DNA of 39,044 bases from assembly GCA_030602785.1 (NCBI GenBank), contig JAUVZB010000021.1, forward strand, positions 1 to 39,044. The letters are read 5' to 3'. The position numbers and the translations under genes are program-made. Position 1 is the first letter of the stretch; every line of letters starts with the position of its first letter. The notes under the pieces are model-generated. The model was given only the letters and a program-made list of their open reading frames with translations. It did not search any database and was not told where the DNA came from. Positions 24,273 to 32,468 of this stretch are shown here, piece by piece. The stretch is from Dehalococcoidia bacterium. GTDB taxonomy: Bacteria > Chloroflexota > Dehalococcoidia > GIF9 > AB-539-J10.

Positions 24273-24497
24273 ATGCGAGACAAAGTCGAAGCGGCGCTGA
24301 ACGAGATACGGCCGGCGCTTCAGGCTGACGGTGGCGACATCGAGCTTGTTGACGTGAATGACAAAGAGGGCAGCGTCAGCGTCCGGCTGACGGGAGCCTG
24401 CGGAACCTGCCCCCTAGCAACCATGACGCTGCGATTCGGCGTGGAGAAGGTCCTAAGGGAGCAGGTGCCGGAAGTCAAGGAGGTCATCGCAGTCTAG
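24273..24497 (+). CDS. nfu: Nfu-type Fe-S cluster carrier (NifU C-terminal domain)
   Basis: A 74-residue stand-alone NifU C-terminal domain protein. It begins with the helix VEAALNEIRPALQADGGDIE and has the cluster-binding C-x2-C (Cys43 and Cys46 in GACGTCPLATMT). Such proteins carry and deliver [4Fe-4S] clusters. The adjacent hydrogenase has several clusters to fill, but Nfu also serves many other targets. CAGGAGG lies 8-9 bp before the ATG. The next gene starts 4 bp after the stop, so the two are probably one transcript. Confidence 0.92.
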   Translation: MRDKVEAALNEIRPALQADGGDIELVDVNDKEGSVSVRLTGACGTCPLATMTLRFGVEKVLREQVPEVKEVIAV

Positions 24498-24500
24498 GCT

Positions 24501-26198
24501 ATGGACACACAGACCAGAATCGTCATCGTCGGTGGTATGGCGTGCGGTCCCAAGACGGCTGCGCGCGCACGCCGCCGTGCCCCACGTGCGCGCATCACCG
24601 TAATCGAGCAGGGTGAGACAGTATCCGAGGGCTCATGTGGTCTCCCGTACTATGTGGGGGGACAAATAATCAGTGACACGGCACTGCTCATCCGTGGAGC
24701 GAAGTACTTCAGAGAAGTCATGGAGATAGATATCCTCAACGGCACAAGAGCCACGGCCATTGACCGCAGTGCCCGCACGCTCGAAGTCCTTGACATCAAG
24801 ACCAATACCACGTCGCAGATGCCGTACGACAAGCTGGTTATCGCGACAGGAGCAACACCGTCGGTTCCCAGGGCCCTGAAGGGACAAGATCTAAAGGGAG
24901 TGTTCACACTCACTAAGATCGCCGACGCGAACGCGATTCTACAGGAGATGGAAAATGCCTCTCCGAAGAGAGCCATTGTCGTGGGGGCAGGACTCATTGG
25001 TCTAGAGTCAGCCGAAGCGTTCAAGGAGCGCGGCCTCGAGGTTACCGTAATCGAGGCACTCGACAGGGTTCTTCCGGCATTGCTGGATCCTGAGATGGCA
25101 GCACACGCGGAGAAGGAACTTGTTGACAAAGGCATCGACGTCAGACTCGGCCAGAGAGTTCTCTCTCTGGAAGGGGACGCAGACGGACACGTCCGGCGCG
25201 CCACCACCGAGAAGGGCGAAATCGAGGCGGACATCGTCCTGCTGTCGCTCGGAGCCAGGCCCAACGTCGAGCTTGCCCGGAACGCGGGTCTCGCGATAGG
25301 GACAACCGGCGGAATCACGGTGAACGAGTACATGCAGACGAACGACCCTGACATCTACTCCGGTGGAGATTGCGTGGAGAATACCCATCGGCTGACCGGC
25401 GCCAAGATGTTGGCGCCGATGGGGTCAACCGCCAACAAGCATGGCCGAATCATCGGCACAAATGTGACCGGCGGCAGCGAGACGTTTCCCGGAGTCCTCG
25501 GAACGGCAATCGTAAAGGTGTTCGACCTGAACGTCGCCCGGGTTGGACTCAGCGAAACGGACGCCCGCGCGGCCGGCATTGACATCGTCACTTCGATCGC
25601 ACCCGGATTCGAGTACGCCAGTTACTATCCCGGCGCGCAGATGATTACGGTGAAGATGGTAACTGACGCCACGACGGGCAAGGTCCTTGGTGGACAGGTA
25701 CTGGGCAAGGGCGAGGTGGCGAAGCGCACGGATGTGCTTGCCACCGTGCTTTCGTTTGGAGGAACCGTCGAGGACGTCGCCAATCTTGACCTGGCTTACT
25801 CACCGCCGTTCAACGGCGCCATGGACGTCCTTCACAACGCTGCGAATGTCATCCGCAACAAGATGACGGGGCACGCCAGAGCGATGAGCCCCATTGAGGT
25901 CAACGAGCGCATATGCGAAGGCGAGGAGTTCGTGCTGCTCGACGTGAGGTCACAACCAGAGTGGGAAGACGCCCATATCGATGCCTGTCAGTGTCGACTG
26001 CTTCCACTCAACCAGCTCCGCCAGGAGATCAGCTCCCTGCCACCCAACACCAGGATTATCACCATGTGCAGGACAAGCATACGAGCCTACCAGGCACAAC
26101 GCATCCTGGACGGGGAGGGATTCGACAATCCATGTTTCATGGACGGCAGCATTACCGCATGGCCCTACGCAGTCGTGTGCAGGAAGCAGTCGAGTTAA
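24501..26198 (+). CDS. CoA-disulfide/persulfide reductase-like flavoprotein with C-terminal rhodanese domain
   Basis: A 565-residue FAD/NAD(P)H oxidoreductase. In order: the FAD-binding IVIVGGMACGPKTAARARR; the single redox Cys46 in EGSCGLPYYVGG, typical of the CoA-disulfide reductase, NADH oxidase and NAD(P)H sulfur reductase group; an NAD(P) Rossmann segment VVGAGLIGLESAEAF; a dimerisation domain; and a rhodanese domain (about 455-565) whose loop CRTSIRA carries Cys523. The fusion resembles CoA-persulfide or polysulfide reductases. It follows nfu by 3 bp. Which substrate is used cannot be settled by sequence; a sulfur role is likely. Confidence 0.9.
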   Translation: MDTQTRIVIVGGMACGPKTAARARRRAPRARITVIEQGETVSEGSCGLPYYVGGQIISDTALLIRGAKYFREVMEIDILNGTRATAIDRSARTLEVLDIKTNTTSQMPYDKLVIATGATPSVPRALKGQDLKGVFTLTKIADANAILQEMENASPKRAIVVGAGLIGLESAEAFKERGLEVTVIEALDRVLPALLDPEMAAHAEKELVDKGIDVRLGQRVLSLEGDADGHVRRATTEKGEIEADIVLLSLGARPNVELARNAGLAIGTTGGITVNEYMQTNDPDIYSGGDCVENTHRLTGAKMLAPMGSTANKHGRIIGTNVTGGSETFPGVLGTAIVKVFDLNVARVGLSETDARAAGIDIVTSIAPGFEYASYYPGAQMITVKMVTDATTGKVLGGQVLGKGEVAKRTDVLATVLSFGGTVEDVANLDLAYSPPFNGAMDVLHNAANVIRNKMTGHARAMSPIEVNERICEGEEFVLLDVRSQPEWEDAHIDACQCRLLPLNQLRQEISSLPPNTRIITMCRTSIRAYQAQRILDGEGFDNPCFMDGSITAWPYAVVCRKQSS

Positions 26199-26206
26199 GT
26201 AGCAAG

Positions 26207-26263
26207 ACCGGCCAGAGCGGCCGGTGACGAAGCTGGAGCGGCGGCCTTGCCAGGCCGCCGCTC
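26207..26263. terminator. Paired hairpins, probable bidirectional terminator
   Basis: Two hairpins lie between convergent genes. 26207-26225 has 7-bp arms (ACCGGCC and GGCCGGT). 26236-26263 has perfect 12-bp arms (GAGCGGCGGCCT and AGGCCGCCGCTC) followed on the plus strand by TGTTCATTCTT. They should end the nfu-flavoprotein transcript; on the other strand they should end the lipoprotein transcript. Confidence 0.75.
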
Positions 26264-26266
26264 TGT

Positions 26267-27274
26267 TCATTCTTCAGGTTCTTCCGATTCCGTGCTTGAT
26301 GTCTTGAAGGCACACGTACAGGTCTCAACCTTCATCACGATGCTCTTCTCGGCGAAGTGACCCTCGGCATCGCGGGCAATCACCCTGATGATGTACTCGC
26401 CTCTCTCCAACGGCGCCGTCCAGCGAATCTCCGACGGACCGCTGTCGAAAACGAAACGTTCGCTTCCCACAGGGAAGAGGCACACAGGGCCACCGTCCGA
26501 CCACTCGTAGGAGACGATGCGGCCAGGCTCGTTGACCACACAACGTATCGTGCAGGTCTTGCCCTTGAGGATCTTGTAGCGCTCGTCGTAGAACTTCAGG
26601 TACTCGGGTTCATCCACCGGAGTCACTACCATGTCGGTCACAACAAGTGGCGGGTCAACAGCGGTTCTCACGACAACGGAAGCCGTGCGCTCTCCTCCGT
26701 AGCCATCGCTCACCACAACACGAATCGAGCAGTCCGCCTCGAAGTCCGGAGCCGTCCACATCACCACGGCCCCATCCCCCACGACCTCACCACAGTCTGC
26801 GGACCACGTGTAGGTGAGGACGTCTCCATCCATGTCCTCTGCCTGGCAGCGGATCTCGCAACTCTCGCCGGGGACAACCCAGTCGCAGTCAGCACCAACA
26901 CCGTCTATTGCCGGGTAGTGATTGTCCTTCACGATGACGGTCACCGTCTCGCTGACAGGCAACCCCTCGCCCCCGTCGCTCACCGCAACGGTGACATGGT
27001 AGATACCTTCATTCTCGGGAGCCGTCCATGCCACCGTGCCCGCATAGCCGTTGATCATGCCATTGTCGGTGGTCCACTCGAACTGGAGTTCGTCACCATC
27101 CTCGTCCTCCGCAATACACTCGATCAGGCAACTATCGAGAGGGGCAACAACCTCCTGCCGACAGGCAAGACCGACAATCTTCGGGGGATTGTTCTTCGGA
27201 GCGCACCCGCTCCACACCATGGAAAGGCAGGCTATCAAGGATAGCAATAGGAACGTCTTCAAGGCACGAGGCAC
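26267..27274 (-). CDS. Lipoprotein with tandem PKD/Ig-like domains and paired cysteines
   Basis: A 335-residue surface lipoprotein of unknown function. The signal peptide ends in lipobox WSGC (Cys24). Three beta-sandwich domains of PKD type follow. The first two show the repeat D-x-DGD-x-L-x-(F/Y)-x-W and WTAP. Each domain carries a C-x3-C in its second strand (CLIEC, CEIRC, CTIRC), unusual for PKD domains, plus further cysteines and a C-terminal CTC before an acidic tail. GTG at 27274 is preceded by GGAGGAG at good spacing. It lies 92 bp after a related gene on the same strand and probably shares its transcript. It likely acts outside the membrane in adhesion or binding (inference). Confidence 0.75.
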   Translation of the reverse strand: MPRALKTFLLLSLIACLSMVWSGCAPKNNPPKIVGLACRQEVVAPLDSCLIECIAEDEDGDELQFEWTTDNGMINGYAGTVAWTAPENEGIYHVTVAVSDGGEGLPVSETVTVIVKDNHYPAIDGVGADCDWVVPGESCEIRCQAEDMDGDVLTYTWSADCGEVVGDGAVVMWTAPDFEADCSIRVVVSDGYGGERTASVVVRTAVDPPLVVTDMVVTPVDEPEYLKFYDERYKILKGKTCTIRCVVNEPGRIVSYEWSDGGPVCLFPVGSERFVFDSGPSEIRWTAPLERGEYIIRVIARDAEGHFAEKSIVMKVETCTCAFKTSSTESEEPEE

Positions 27275-27366
27275 GTCAGGTCTCCTCCTAGAATCAGCAG
27301 AGCCGGGGTTCTACACCCAGTCAGTGGCAAGCCACTGCGGCACACAACTCCGAAGCGCCGATGGAC

Positions 27367-28845
27367 TTACCCGAAGCAGTTGGCGCATCTACTCACTCTG
27401 AAATTGACGCTGTCGCTTTCTTCAACGCCTTCACCATTGCGCACGACAACAGACACTCTGGCATAGCCGGCACCGTCGAACGCCTCCCATACTATGCTCT
27501 CGCCACTTCCGGTGATTGTCCCGGCGGCTCCCTCTGTCTCAACGTAGTTGCCGACTTGGGCTAAGTCGGTCTTGAGTCGAACGCAGCTCCATTCATACTC
27601 AAGACCGCTCGTGGATCCATCCACTATGCAGGTAATAATGGCCTCCCGACCCGTGAAGATCGTGTAGTCATCCTCGGTCCCGAAGGTCAACTTGAGTTTG
27701 CTATGACCATTGGGCTCCACCTCGAACCCATCAATCCGGAAGGGTCCCACGGAGCCCTCTTCACTCTCTTCCTCAGCCTCACCCACACGCAGGCTCACAG
27801 ACTTGCTCGCCTGATTGCCCTCCTCATCGGACACAACCGCCTTCACCTGGTAGAGGCCTGGCTCATCAGGGGCCGTCCACGACACCGTCGCGCCCTCTCC
27901 CTCGATGCTTCCGTCCGCAACAAGCCATTCGTAGCTGAGCGCATCCCCGTCCAGGTCAATCGCCATGCAGGTGACGGAGCAAGTGTCCCCGGGTTCAAGG
28001 TGCGCACTATCCGCCCTGACACTCGTGATTATCGGCGTCCCACCCATTACAGACGGGTCGCCCATGGCCTCGCTCAACGCAACAGCCTGTTCAGGGTTGA
28101 GGCCCAGGCGTGACTCAATCTCCCACCACAGCTCCTCGTCGAGCGACGAGAAATCACTCTGCAGCTTCGCATGGAATGCAGCGGCCTCATCAGGGCCCTC
28201 TGCCCACGCAATCACCTGCTCGAACGGAGCACTGGTGAACGTAACCGCGTCTATGGCGGCGTCCCTGCTCCAGTCCTTGTGCCAGTACAACGCGTCGACG
28301 AGCACAACCATGTGGCCATGATGCGCACTCTTGAGGTTCGTCATCACGGCCTGGACATCGTCGCCCTGTTTTCCGGCCTTCACCGTCCAGGCAAGGCTGT
28401 TGAAAAAGTCGTCCTGGTACTGCTTGCAATGCTTCGCGGCCAGGACGTATTCACCTTTGACGCAGAGCTCGCGGACAGCCAGTATGTCCTCGTTCGCATA
28501 GCTGAGCCTCAGGTTCGCCTTGTCCACCCAATCGAAGGTGAAGGCACAACGAAGGCCTCTGACGATTTCTTTCGCGAAGTAGAAGGGCGAAGACGGTAGC
28601 AGACCCGCATCACTGATGCCGCCGATAGAGAACTCCTCTGCGGGTTCGACCACGACTTCGGCCGTGACGGCGGGCGCCTGCGCACCCTCTTCCTGTTCAC
28701 CACCCTGACCCTCCGACGGAGGCGCAGCCAGTACAGTGGTCACGGTTACGACGACTGCAACCGCGCCTAAGACGCCCACCAGGGCCTTCTTGTTCGATGT
28801 CAGGGCATGCCAGATGCGCAATACCCAGAAGTAGATGTCATCCAT
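27367..28845 (-). CDS. Membrane-anchored DUF5667-like protein with PKD-like domains
   Basis: A 492-residue protein with one N-terminal hydrophobic anchor (about residues 20-42), an acidic linker, a helical region beginning SPFYFAKEIVRGLRCAFTFD that resembles DUF5667, and two PKD-like domains. The first PKD-like domain has C-x3-C (CSVTC), D-x-DGD and WTAP, as in the downstream lipoprotein. The second keeps only one of the two Cys. The protein ends in RCANCFG, a C-x2-C. Function is unknown; it looks like a cell-surface protein. The ATG at 28845 is preferred to an upstream GTG at 28872. The matching cysteine pattern suggests that it and the lipoprotein are a functional pair. Confidence 0.7.
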   Translation of the reverse strand: MDDIYFWVLRIWHALTSNKKALVGVLGAVAVVVTVTTVLAAPPSEGQGGEQEEGAQAPAVTAEVVVEPAEEFSIGGISDAGLLPSSPFYFAKEIVRGLRCAFTFDWVDKANLRLSYANEDILAVRELCVKGEYVLAAKHCKQYQDDFFNSLAWTVKAGKQGDDVQAVMTNLKSAHHGHMVVLVDALYWHKDWSRDAAIDAVTFTSAPFEQVIAWAEGPDEAAAFHAKLQSDFSSLDEELWWEIESRLGLNPEQAVALSEAMGDPSVMGGTPIITSVRADSAHLEPGDTCSVTCMAIDLDGDALSYEWLVADGSIEGEGATVSWTAPDEPGLYQVKAVVSDEEGNQASKSVSLRVGEAEEESEEGSVGPFRIDGFEVEPNGHSKLKLTFGTEDDYTIFTGREAIITCIVDGSTSGLEYEWSCVRLKTDLAQVGNYVETEGAAGTITGSGESIVWEAFDGAGYARVSVVVRNGEGVEESDSVNFRVSRCANCFG

Positions 28846-29121
28846 ATGAATTACCGTCAGGCGACCGCACACGACGGCACGATGTCTGCCTTGCCATGCC
28901 CGATTGCGTCACCACGGGTTCCACTACAGCTGCAGGAGGATGATGGACCGGGTGAGACAGCTCTCAAGGCACTCACATCAAATACAACGCACGAACACCG
29001 CCCAAAGATGAGGCTCTGACACCTGAACTCCGCGAAATCATCGCCTTCGTACTCGGAAGCGATTCCCTGCCGACGCGAGAGCTTTGACGTGACACGCGTC
29101 ATTTTGCTAGGCTTCGCTATC

Positions 29122-29166
29122 GACACGAGTCGTCGTAATACTAATCTGGGCAGGGACTCGTGTCAA
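29122..29166 (-). promoter_or_regulatory. Promoter with flanking inverted repeat for the surface-protein genes
   Basis: On the minus strand TTGACA (29166-29161), a 17-bp spacer and TAGTAT (29143-29138). A perfect 10-bp inverted repeat brackets it: GACACGAGTC at 29122-29131 and GACTCGTGTC at 29155-29164, one arm overlapping the -35 and the other just past the -10. This is a plausible repressor site. It would give a leader of about 285 nt. The 438-bp gap (28846-29283) otherwise holds only short unconvincing frames and a weak plus-strand promoter-like match near 29084-29113. Confidence 0.6.
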
Positions 29167-29283
29167 ATACGGATAGGGCCGCGCAGGCAGGTATCCGCTA
29201 GCTGAGAAACGACGAGTGCAACACCTCCGGCGGTCGCCTGGGGCCGGGTCAGGCGTTTGTCGCAGGGCATTCATAGAACACTG

Positions 29284-30507
29284 ATGGCCACACTCGCTAA
29301 CCTCTTCCGCGGTATATGGAACGATCCGTTCAAGCGGTACGTCAGCATTGCCCTCGTGGTGCTCGCCACGGTCCTGCTTTTCGTGGCCTCGCCGGATACC
29401 GGATTCGAAGAGCCACCGGCACCCGAGACCGACACCAGCCTTGAGGTCCACTTCTTCTACCATTCGGGCTGTCCACACTGCAGGGACCAGGAACCTTTCA
29501 ACGAGGACATGGCCCGCAAGTACCCGGATGTGTACTTCGTGTACCACGACGGCGCCGACCCCGGCGAATACGATGTCCTGGTGCAGTTGATAGAGGGCAC
29601 CGGAGTCACTGAGGATGAGCTGGATTTCCCCGCCACCATCATTGGCAAGCGTGCCTTCATCGGGTGGGAGTCACTTGAGAAGAACGGGCCTGCCCTCGAA
29701 CAGGCGATTGTCGATGGTCTGGAAGGCGGAGGCCAGGAGGCGGCCCCTGTTGAAGATGTGCTGCCGCAAGAGCTGGACTTGCCTATCTTCGGCACAGTCC
29801 GCATCGCGGACTACTCGCTTCCCGCGCTCGCAGTCATCCTCGGCTTTGTTGACGGGTTCAACCCGTGCGCGATGTGGGTCCTGGCCTACCTCATCTCGCT
29901 TCTGGTCGTGCTGAATGACCGGCGCAAGGTATGGCTCATCGTTGGGGCCTTTGTCTCTACATCATTCGTCCTCAACTACCTGTTCATGACGGCATGGCTC
30001 AACGCCTTCCTGCTGATCGGCTACTCGCGACCGATCACCACCATCATCGGGACCGTTGCTCTCGGTGCCGGTGTATTCAACCTCTACGACTACATCAAGT
30101 CCGGAGGACTGATTGTCTGCGAGGTCGTGGATACCGAGTCGCGCAAGGGCACGATGTCACGCATACAATCCATCGCCGCTTCACCCGTCAACATTGGATT
30201 GATAGTAGCCATCATAGCACTCGCATTCATCGTCAATTCCTTCGAGTTCGTGTGTTCGGCGGCGCTCCCGGCGATATTTACGCGCGTGCTGACGCTGTCC
30301 GATCTAAGCACCCTCCAGCACTACCTCTACATCTTGCTCTACGTCTTCTTTCTCATGCTCACCCACCTCATCGTCTTCAGTGCCGCAGCTCTCGCGCTGA
30401 ACACCTCGGTCGCGGACCGCTACATGAAGTACTGCCGGCCCGTCGGGGGCGTTATCCTGTGCGTCCTCGGAGTGCTTCTGCTGTTCGCACCACAACTCCT
30501 CCAGTAG
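29284..30507 (+). CDS. Thioredoxin-like domain fused to a CcdA/DsbD-type membrane domain
   Basis: A 407-residue fusion. One N-terminal helix (about 19-35) exports a thioredoxin-fold domain with the active site CPHC (Cys63 and Cys66). Then come about seven helices of the CcdA/DsbD type with GFVDGFNPCAMW and a second membrane cysteine in FEFVCSAALPA, the usual pair that carries electrons across the membrane. The likely role is to move reducing power from the cytoplasm to extracytoplasmic thiols. It is divergent from two cysteine-rich surface proteins, which may be its targets. The ATG at 29284 has a weak ribosome-binding site; an upstream start at 29257 is less likely. Confidence 0.82.
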   Translation: MATLANLFRGIWNDPFKRYVSIALVVLATVLLFVASPDTGFEEPPAPETDTSLEVHFFYHSGCPHCRDQEPFNEDMARKYPDVYFVYHDGADPGEYDVLVQLIEGTGVTEDELDFPATIIGKRAFIGWESLEKNGPALEQAIVDGLEGGGQEAAPVEDVLPQELDLPIFGTVRIADYSLPALAVILGFVDGFNPCAMWVLAYLISLLVVLNDRRKVWLIVGAFVSTSFVLNYLFMTAWLNAFLLIGYSRPITTIIGTVALGAGVFNLYDYIKSGGLIVCEVVDTESRKGTMSRIQSIAASPVNIGLIVAIIALAFIVNSFEFVCSAALPAIFTRVLTLSDLSTLQHYLYILLYVFFLMLTHLIVFSAAALALNTSVADRYMKYCRPVGGVILCVLGVLLLFAPQLLQ

Positions 30508-30575
30508 CGCATCGATTCACGACAGACATCCACTTCCGCTGCACCACGCGGCCGCAATGCTCGCATGCGAGCGCT

Positions 30576-30604
30576 TTGACCACGTACGGGGCCGATGCTA
30601 CACT
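30576..30604 (+). promoter_or_regulatory. Predicted promoter of nadK giving a very short 5' UTR
   Basis: TTGACC (30576-30581), a 17-bp spacer and TACACT (30599-30604). The transcript would start near 30611, only 3-5 nt before the ATG at 30615. No ribosome-binding site lies upstream of the ATG, which agrees with near-leaderless initiation. Confidence 0.6.
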
Positions 30605-30614
30605 TGACCTTCCC

Positions 30615-31430
30615 ATGAAGCGAATCGGAGTCCTCTTCCGCCCCCACGTCGAGAAGGCCCTGACTCTCGCACACTCGATTCGGCATTTCCTCGAGTCCGA
30701 AGGCATCACGGTATGGCTCTGTTCGGCATGGGACGAACAGGCCGCGGAACCCCACATGCCGGAGACAGACCTCGTCGTGGGCATTGGCGGTGACGGCACG
30801 ATACTGCACTGTGCCCGCGTCACGGCCCCGGCTGCAGTCCCTGTGCTGGGGGTGAAGCTCGGGAAGCTTGGTTTCATTACCGAGTTGGGTGAGAGCGAAA
30901 TAGACGCAGCGCTGCCACAAGTGATTGCAGGGGAGGGGTGGATTGAGGAACGAACGATGTTGTGCGCCACGCTGGGGGGGAGGCAGTTCCTCGCCCTCAA
31001 CGACGCAGTGGTGCGCTGCACCGCGGTGCGGCTCATCAACGTTGCGCTCGATGTTGGCGGCGAGCCTGTGACAACGTACAGGGCAGACGGCGTCATCGTG
31101 GCGACTGCCACGGGGAGCACCGGCTATTCCTTCGCCGCAGGAGGCCCGGTGCTGCTGCCGGAAGCCCGGGAAATCGTGGTCCAACCTATTTCCAGCCACA
31201 TAGGCCTCAGCCAGGCTCTTCTGCTGCCGGGAGATGCCAGGGTCGGTCTCCATGTCGAAGGCAGAGACGGAGCGGTCCTCAGCCTTGATGGACAGACAGA
31301 CTGCCCTCTCAGCAGCGGCCAGCGTGTAGAGGTCATGACGAGCGAGCACAGGGCTCGTTTCGTGCGGTTGAGGCCTCGCACGTATTTCTACGCATCGCTT
31401 CAAGAGAAGCTGGGAGGTGCAAGGACGTGA
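30615..31430 (+). CDS. nadK: NAD kinase
   Basis: A 271-residue enzyme that phosphorylates NAD to NADP. Diagnostic motifs are GIGGDGT (56-62), the LND segment in FLALNDAVV, and ATATGSTGYSFAAGG, followed by the C-terminal beta-rich domain. It starts after a promoter with almost no 5' UTR. The end overlaps the next gene as GTGA, so both are translationally coupled. NADPH supply fits the aroE and other biosynthetic needs but no special link is implied. Confidence 0.94.
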   Translation: MKRIGVLFRPHVEKALTLAHSIRHFLESEGITVWLCSAWDEQAAEPHMPETDLVVGIGGDGTILHCARVTAPAAVPVLGVKLGKLGFITELGESEIDAALPQVIAGEGWIEERTMLCATLGGRQFLALNDAVVRCTAVRLINVALDVGGEPVTTYRADGVIVATATGSTGYSFAAGGPVLLPEAREIVVQPISSHIGLSQALLLPGDARVGLHVEGRDGAVLSLDGQTDCPLSSGQRVEVMTSEHRARFVRLRPRTYFYASLQEKLGGART

Positions 31431-31912
31431 ACGTCTCCAAGGCAAGAATAGCCGACGTGCCAGCCATGCATCAGCTCATCAATGACTTCGCCAATCGTGG
31501 CGACATGTTACCGAGGGCGCTGAGCCAGATATACGAGAACCTCAGGGACTACTTCGTCGTGCGCGATGGGAGCATGTTCATCGGATGCGCCGCACTGCAC
31601 GTGAGCTGGCTGGACCTGGCAGAGATTCGCTCGCTGGCGGTCAAGCAGAGCAGACACGGGGAACGACTCGGGGCAACGCTCGTGCAGTCATGCATCGATG
31701 AAGCACGTTCGCTCGGGCTTCCGCAGGTCTTCTGCCTGACACGCCAGCCGGAGTTCTTCCAGAAACAGGGGTTCACTCTCGTAGACAAGTCGCAGCTACC
31801 GCACAAAGTCTGGGCCGAGTGCTACTACTGCCCGCTGTTCCCTGATTGCGACGAGGTCGCCCTCATACGCGCGCTTGACACCCCACCTCCAGAGAAACAC
31901 CAGGGTCAGTGA
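31427..31912 (+). CDS. GNAT N-acetyltransferase, short ArgA-type
   Basis: A 161-residue acetyltransferase. The acetyl-CoA loop lies in SRHGERLGATLVQSCIDEARSLG. The C-terminal region HKVWAECYYCPLFPDCDEVAL matches the short, kinase-less amino-acid N-acetyltransferases that make N-acetylglutamate for arginine synthesis in many anaerobes. The start is GTG at 31427, overlapping the nadK stop, with GGGAGG upstream. Gene order nadK-acetyltransferase-Nudix seems operonic. The ArgA role is inferred from the motif; other GNAT substrates are possible. Confidence 0.82.
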   Translation: MNVSKARIADVPAMHQLINDFANRGDMLPRALSQIYENLRDYFVVRDGSMFIGCAALHVSWLDLAEIRSLAVKQSRHGERLGATLVQSCIDEARSLGLPQVFCLTRQPEFFQKQGFTLVDKSQLPHKVWAECYYCPLFPDCDEVALIRALDTPPPEKHQGQ

Positions 31913-31934
31913 CCACAGGGAGCAAGCCGGCGCG

Positions 31935-32468
31935 ATGGAGAAACAGATATCAACCAGACAGGTCTACGATGGCAACGCCATCTCTCTCCGGGTAGACACG
32001 GTGACGAAGCCAAACGGCAAGACGACCACGCGTGACGTTGTGGAACACGCGGACTGCGTCGTTGCCGTCCCTGTAGATGAAACCAACAACGTCCTGCTCG
32101 TGCGCCAGTTCCGATACCCGGTCGACTCATACCTGCTTGAACTCCCCGCCGGTGGGGTGGAACCCGGCGAGGACCCGCTCGACTGTGTCAGCCGGGAGTT
32201 GCAGGAGGAAATCGGGTACATCCCCGGGGCAGTCGAGCCGCTCGGGGGTTTCTACTCGATACCGGGCTACGGCACCGAGTATCTGTACTCGTACGTAGCT
32301 CGCGACCTGAAGCCGAGCAGGCTGGTGGCGGAAGACACCGACGAGATAGAGGTTGTCAAGATACCGTTGAAGGACATCACCGGACTCATTGAGTCCGGGA
32401 AGATATGTGATGCGAAGAGCATCGCGGCCCTGCTCATGCACATGGCCCGCGAGAAGCTGCTAGCGTAG
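31935..32468 (+). CDS. Nudix hydrolase, ADP-ribose pyrophosphatase type
   Basis: A 177-residue Nudix enzyme. The Nudix box is complete (GGVEPGEDPLDCVSRELQEEIGY, GX5EX7REUXEEXGU). The upstream LLVRQFRYPVDSYLLELPAG segment is typical of the ADP-ribose pyrophosphatase subgroup, as is the proline-containing FYSIPGYGTEY after the box. It would hydrolyse ADP-ribose or a related nucleoside diphosphate sugar. It follows the acetyltransferase by 22 bp and overlaps the convergent isocitrate dehydrogenase 3' end by 9 bp. Confidence 0.92.
   Translation: MEKQISTRQVYDGNAISLRVDTVTKPNGKTTTRDVVEHADCVVAVPVDETNNVLLVRQFRYPVDSYLLELPAGGVEPGEDPLDCVSRELQEEIGYIPGAVEPLGGFYSIPGYGTEYLYSYVARDLKPSRLVAEDTDEIEVVKIPLKDITGLIESGKICDAKSIAALLMHMAREKLLA

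Noticed and set aside
28807-29019. A 70-codon plus-strand frame between the surface-protein gene and the thioredoxin fusion
   Set aside because: No ribosome-binding site or recognisable sequence; it overlaps the start of the opposite gene.
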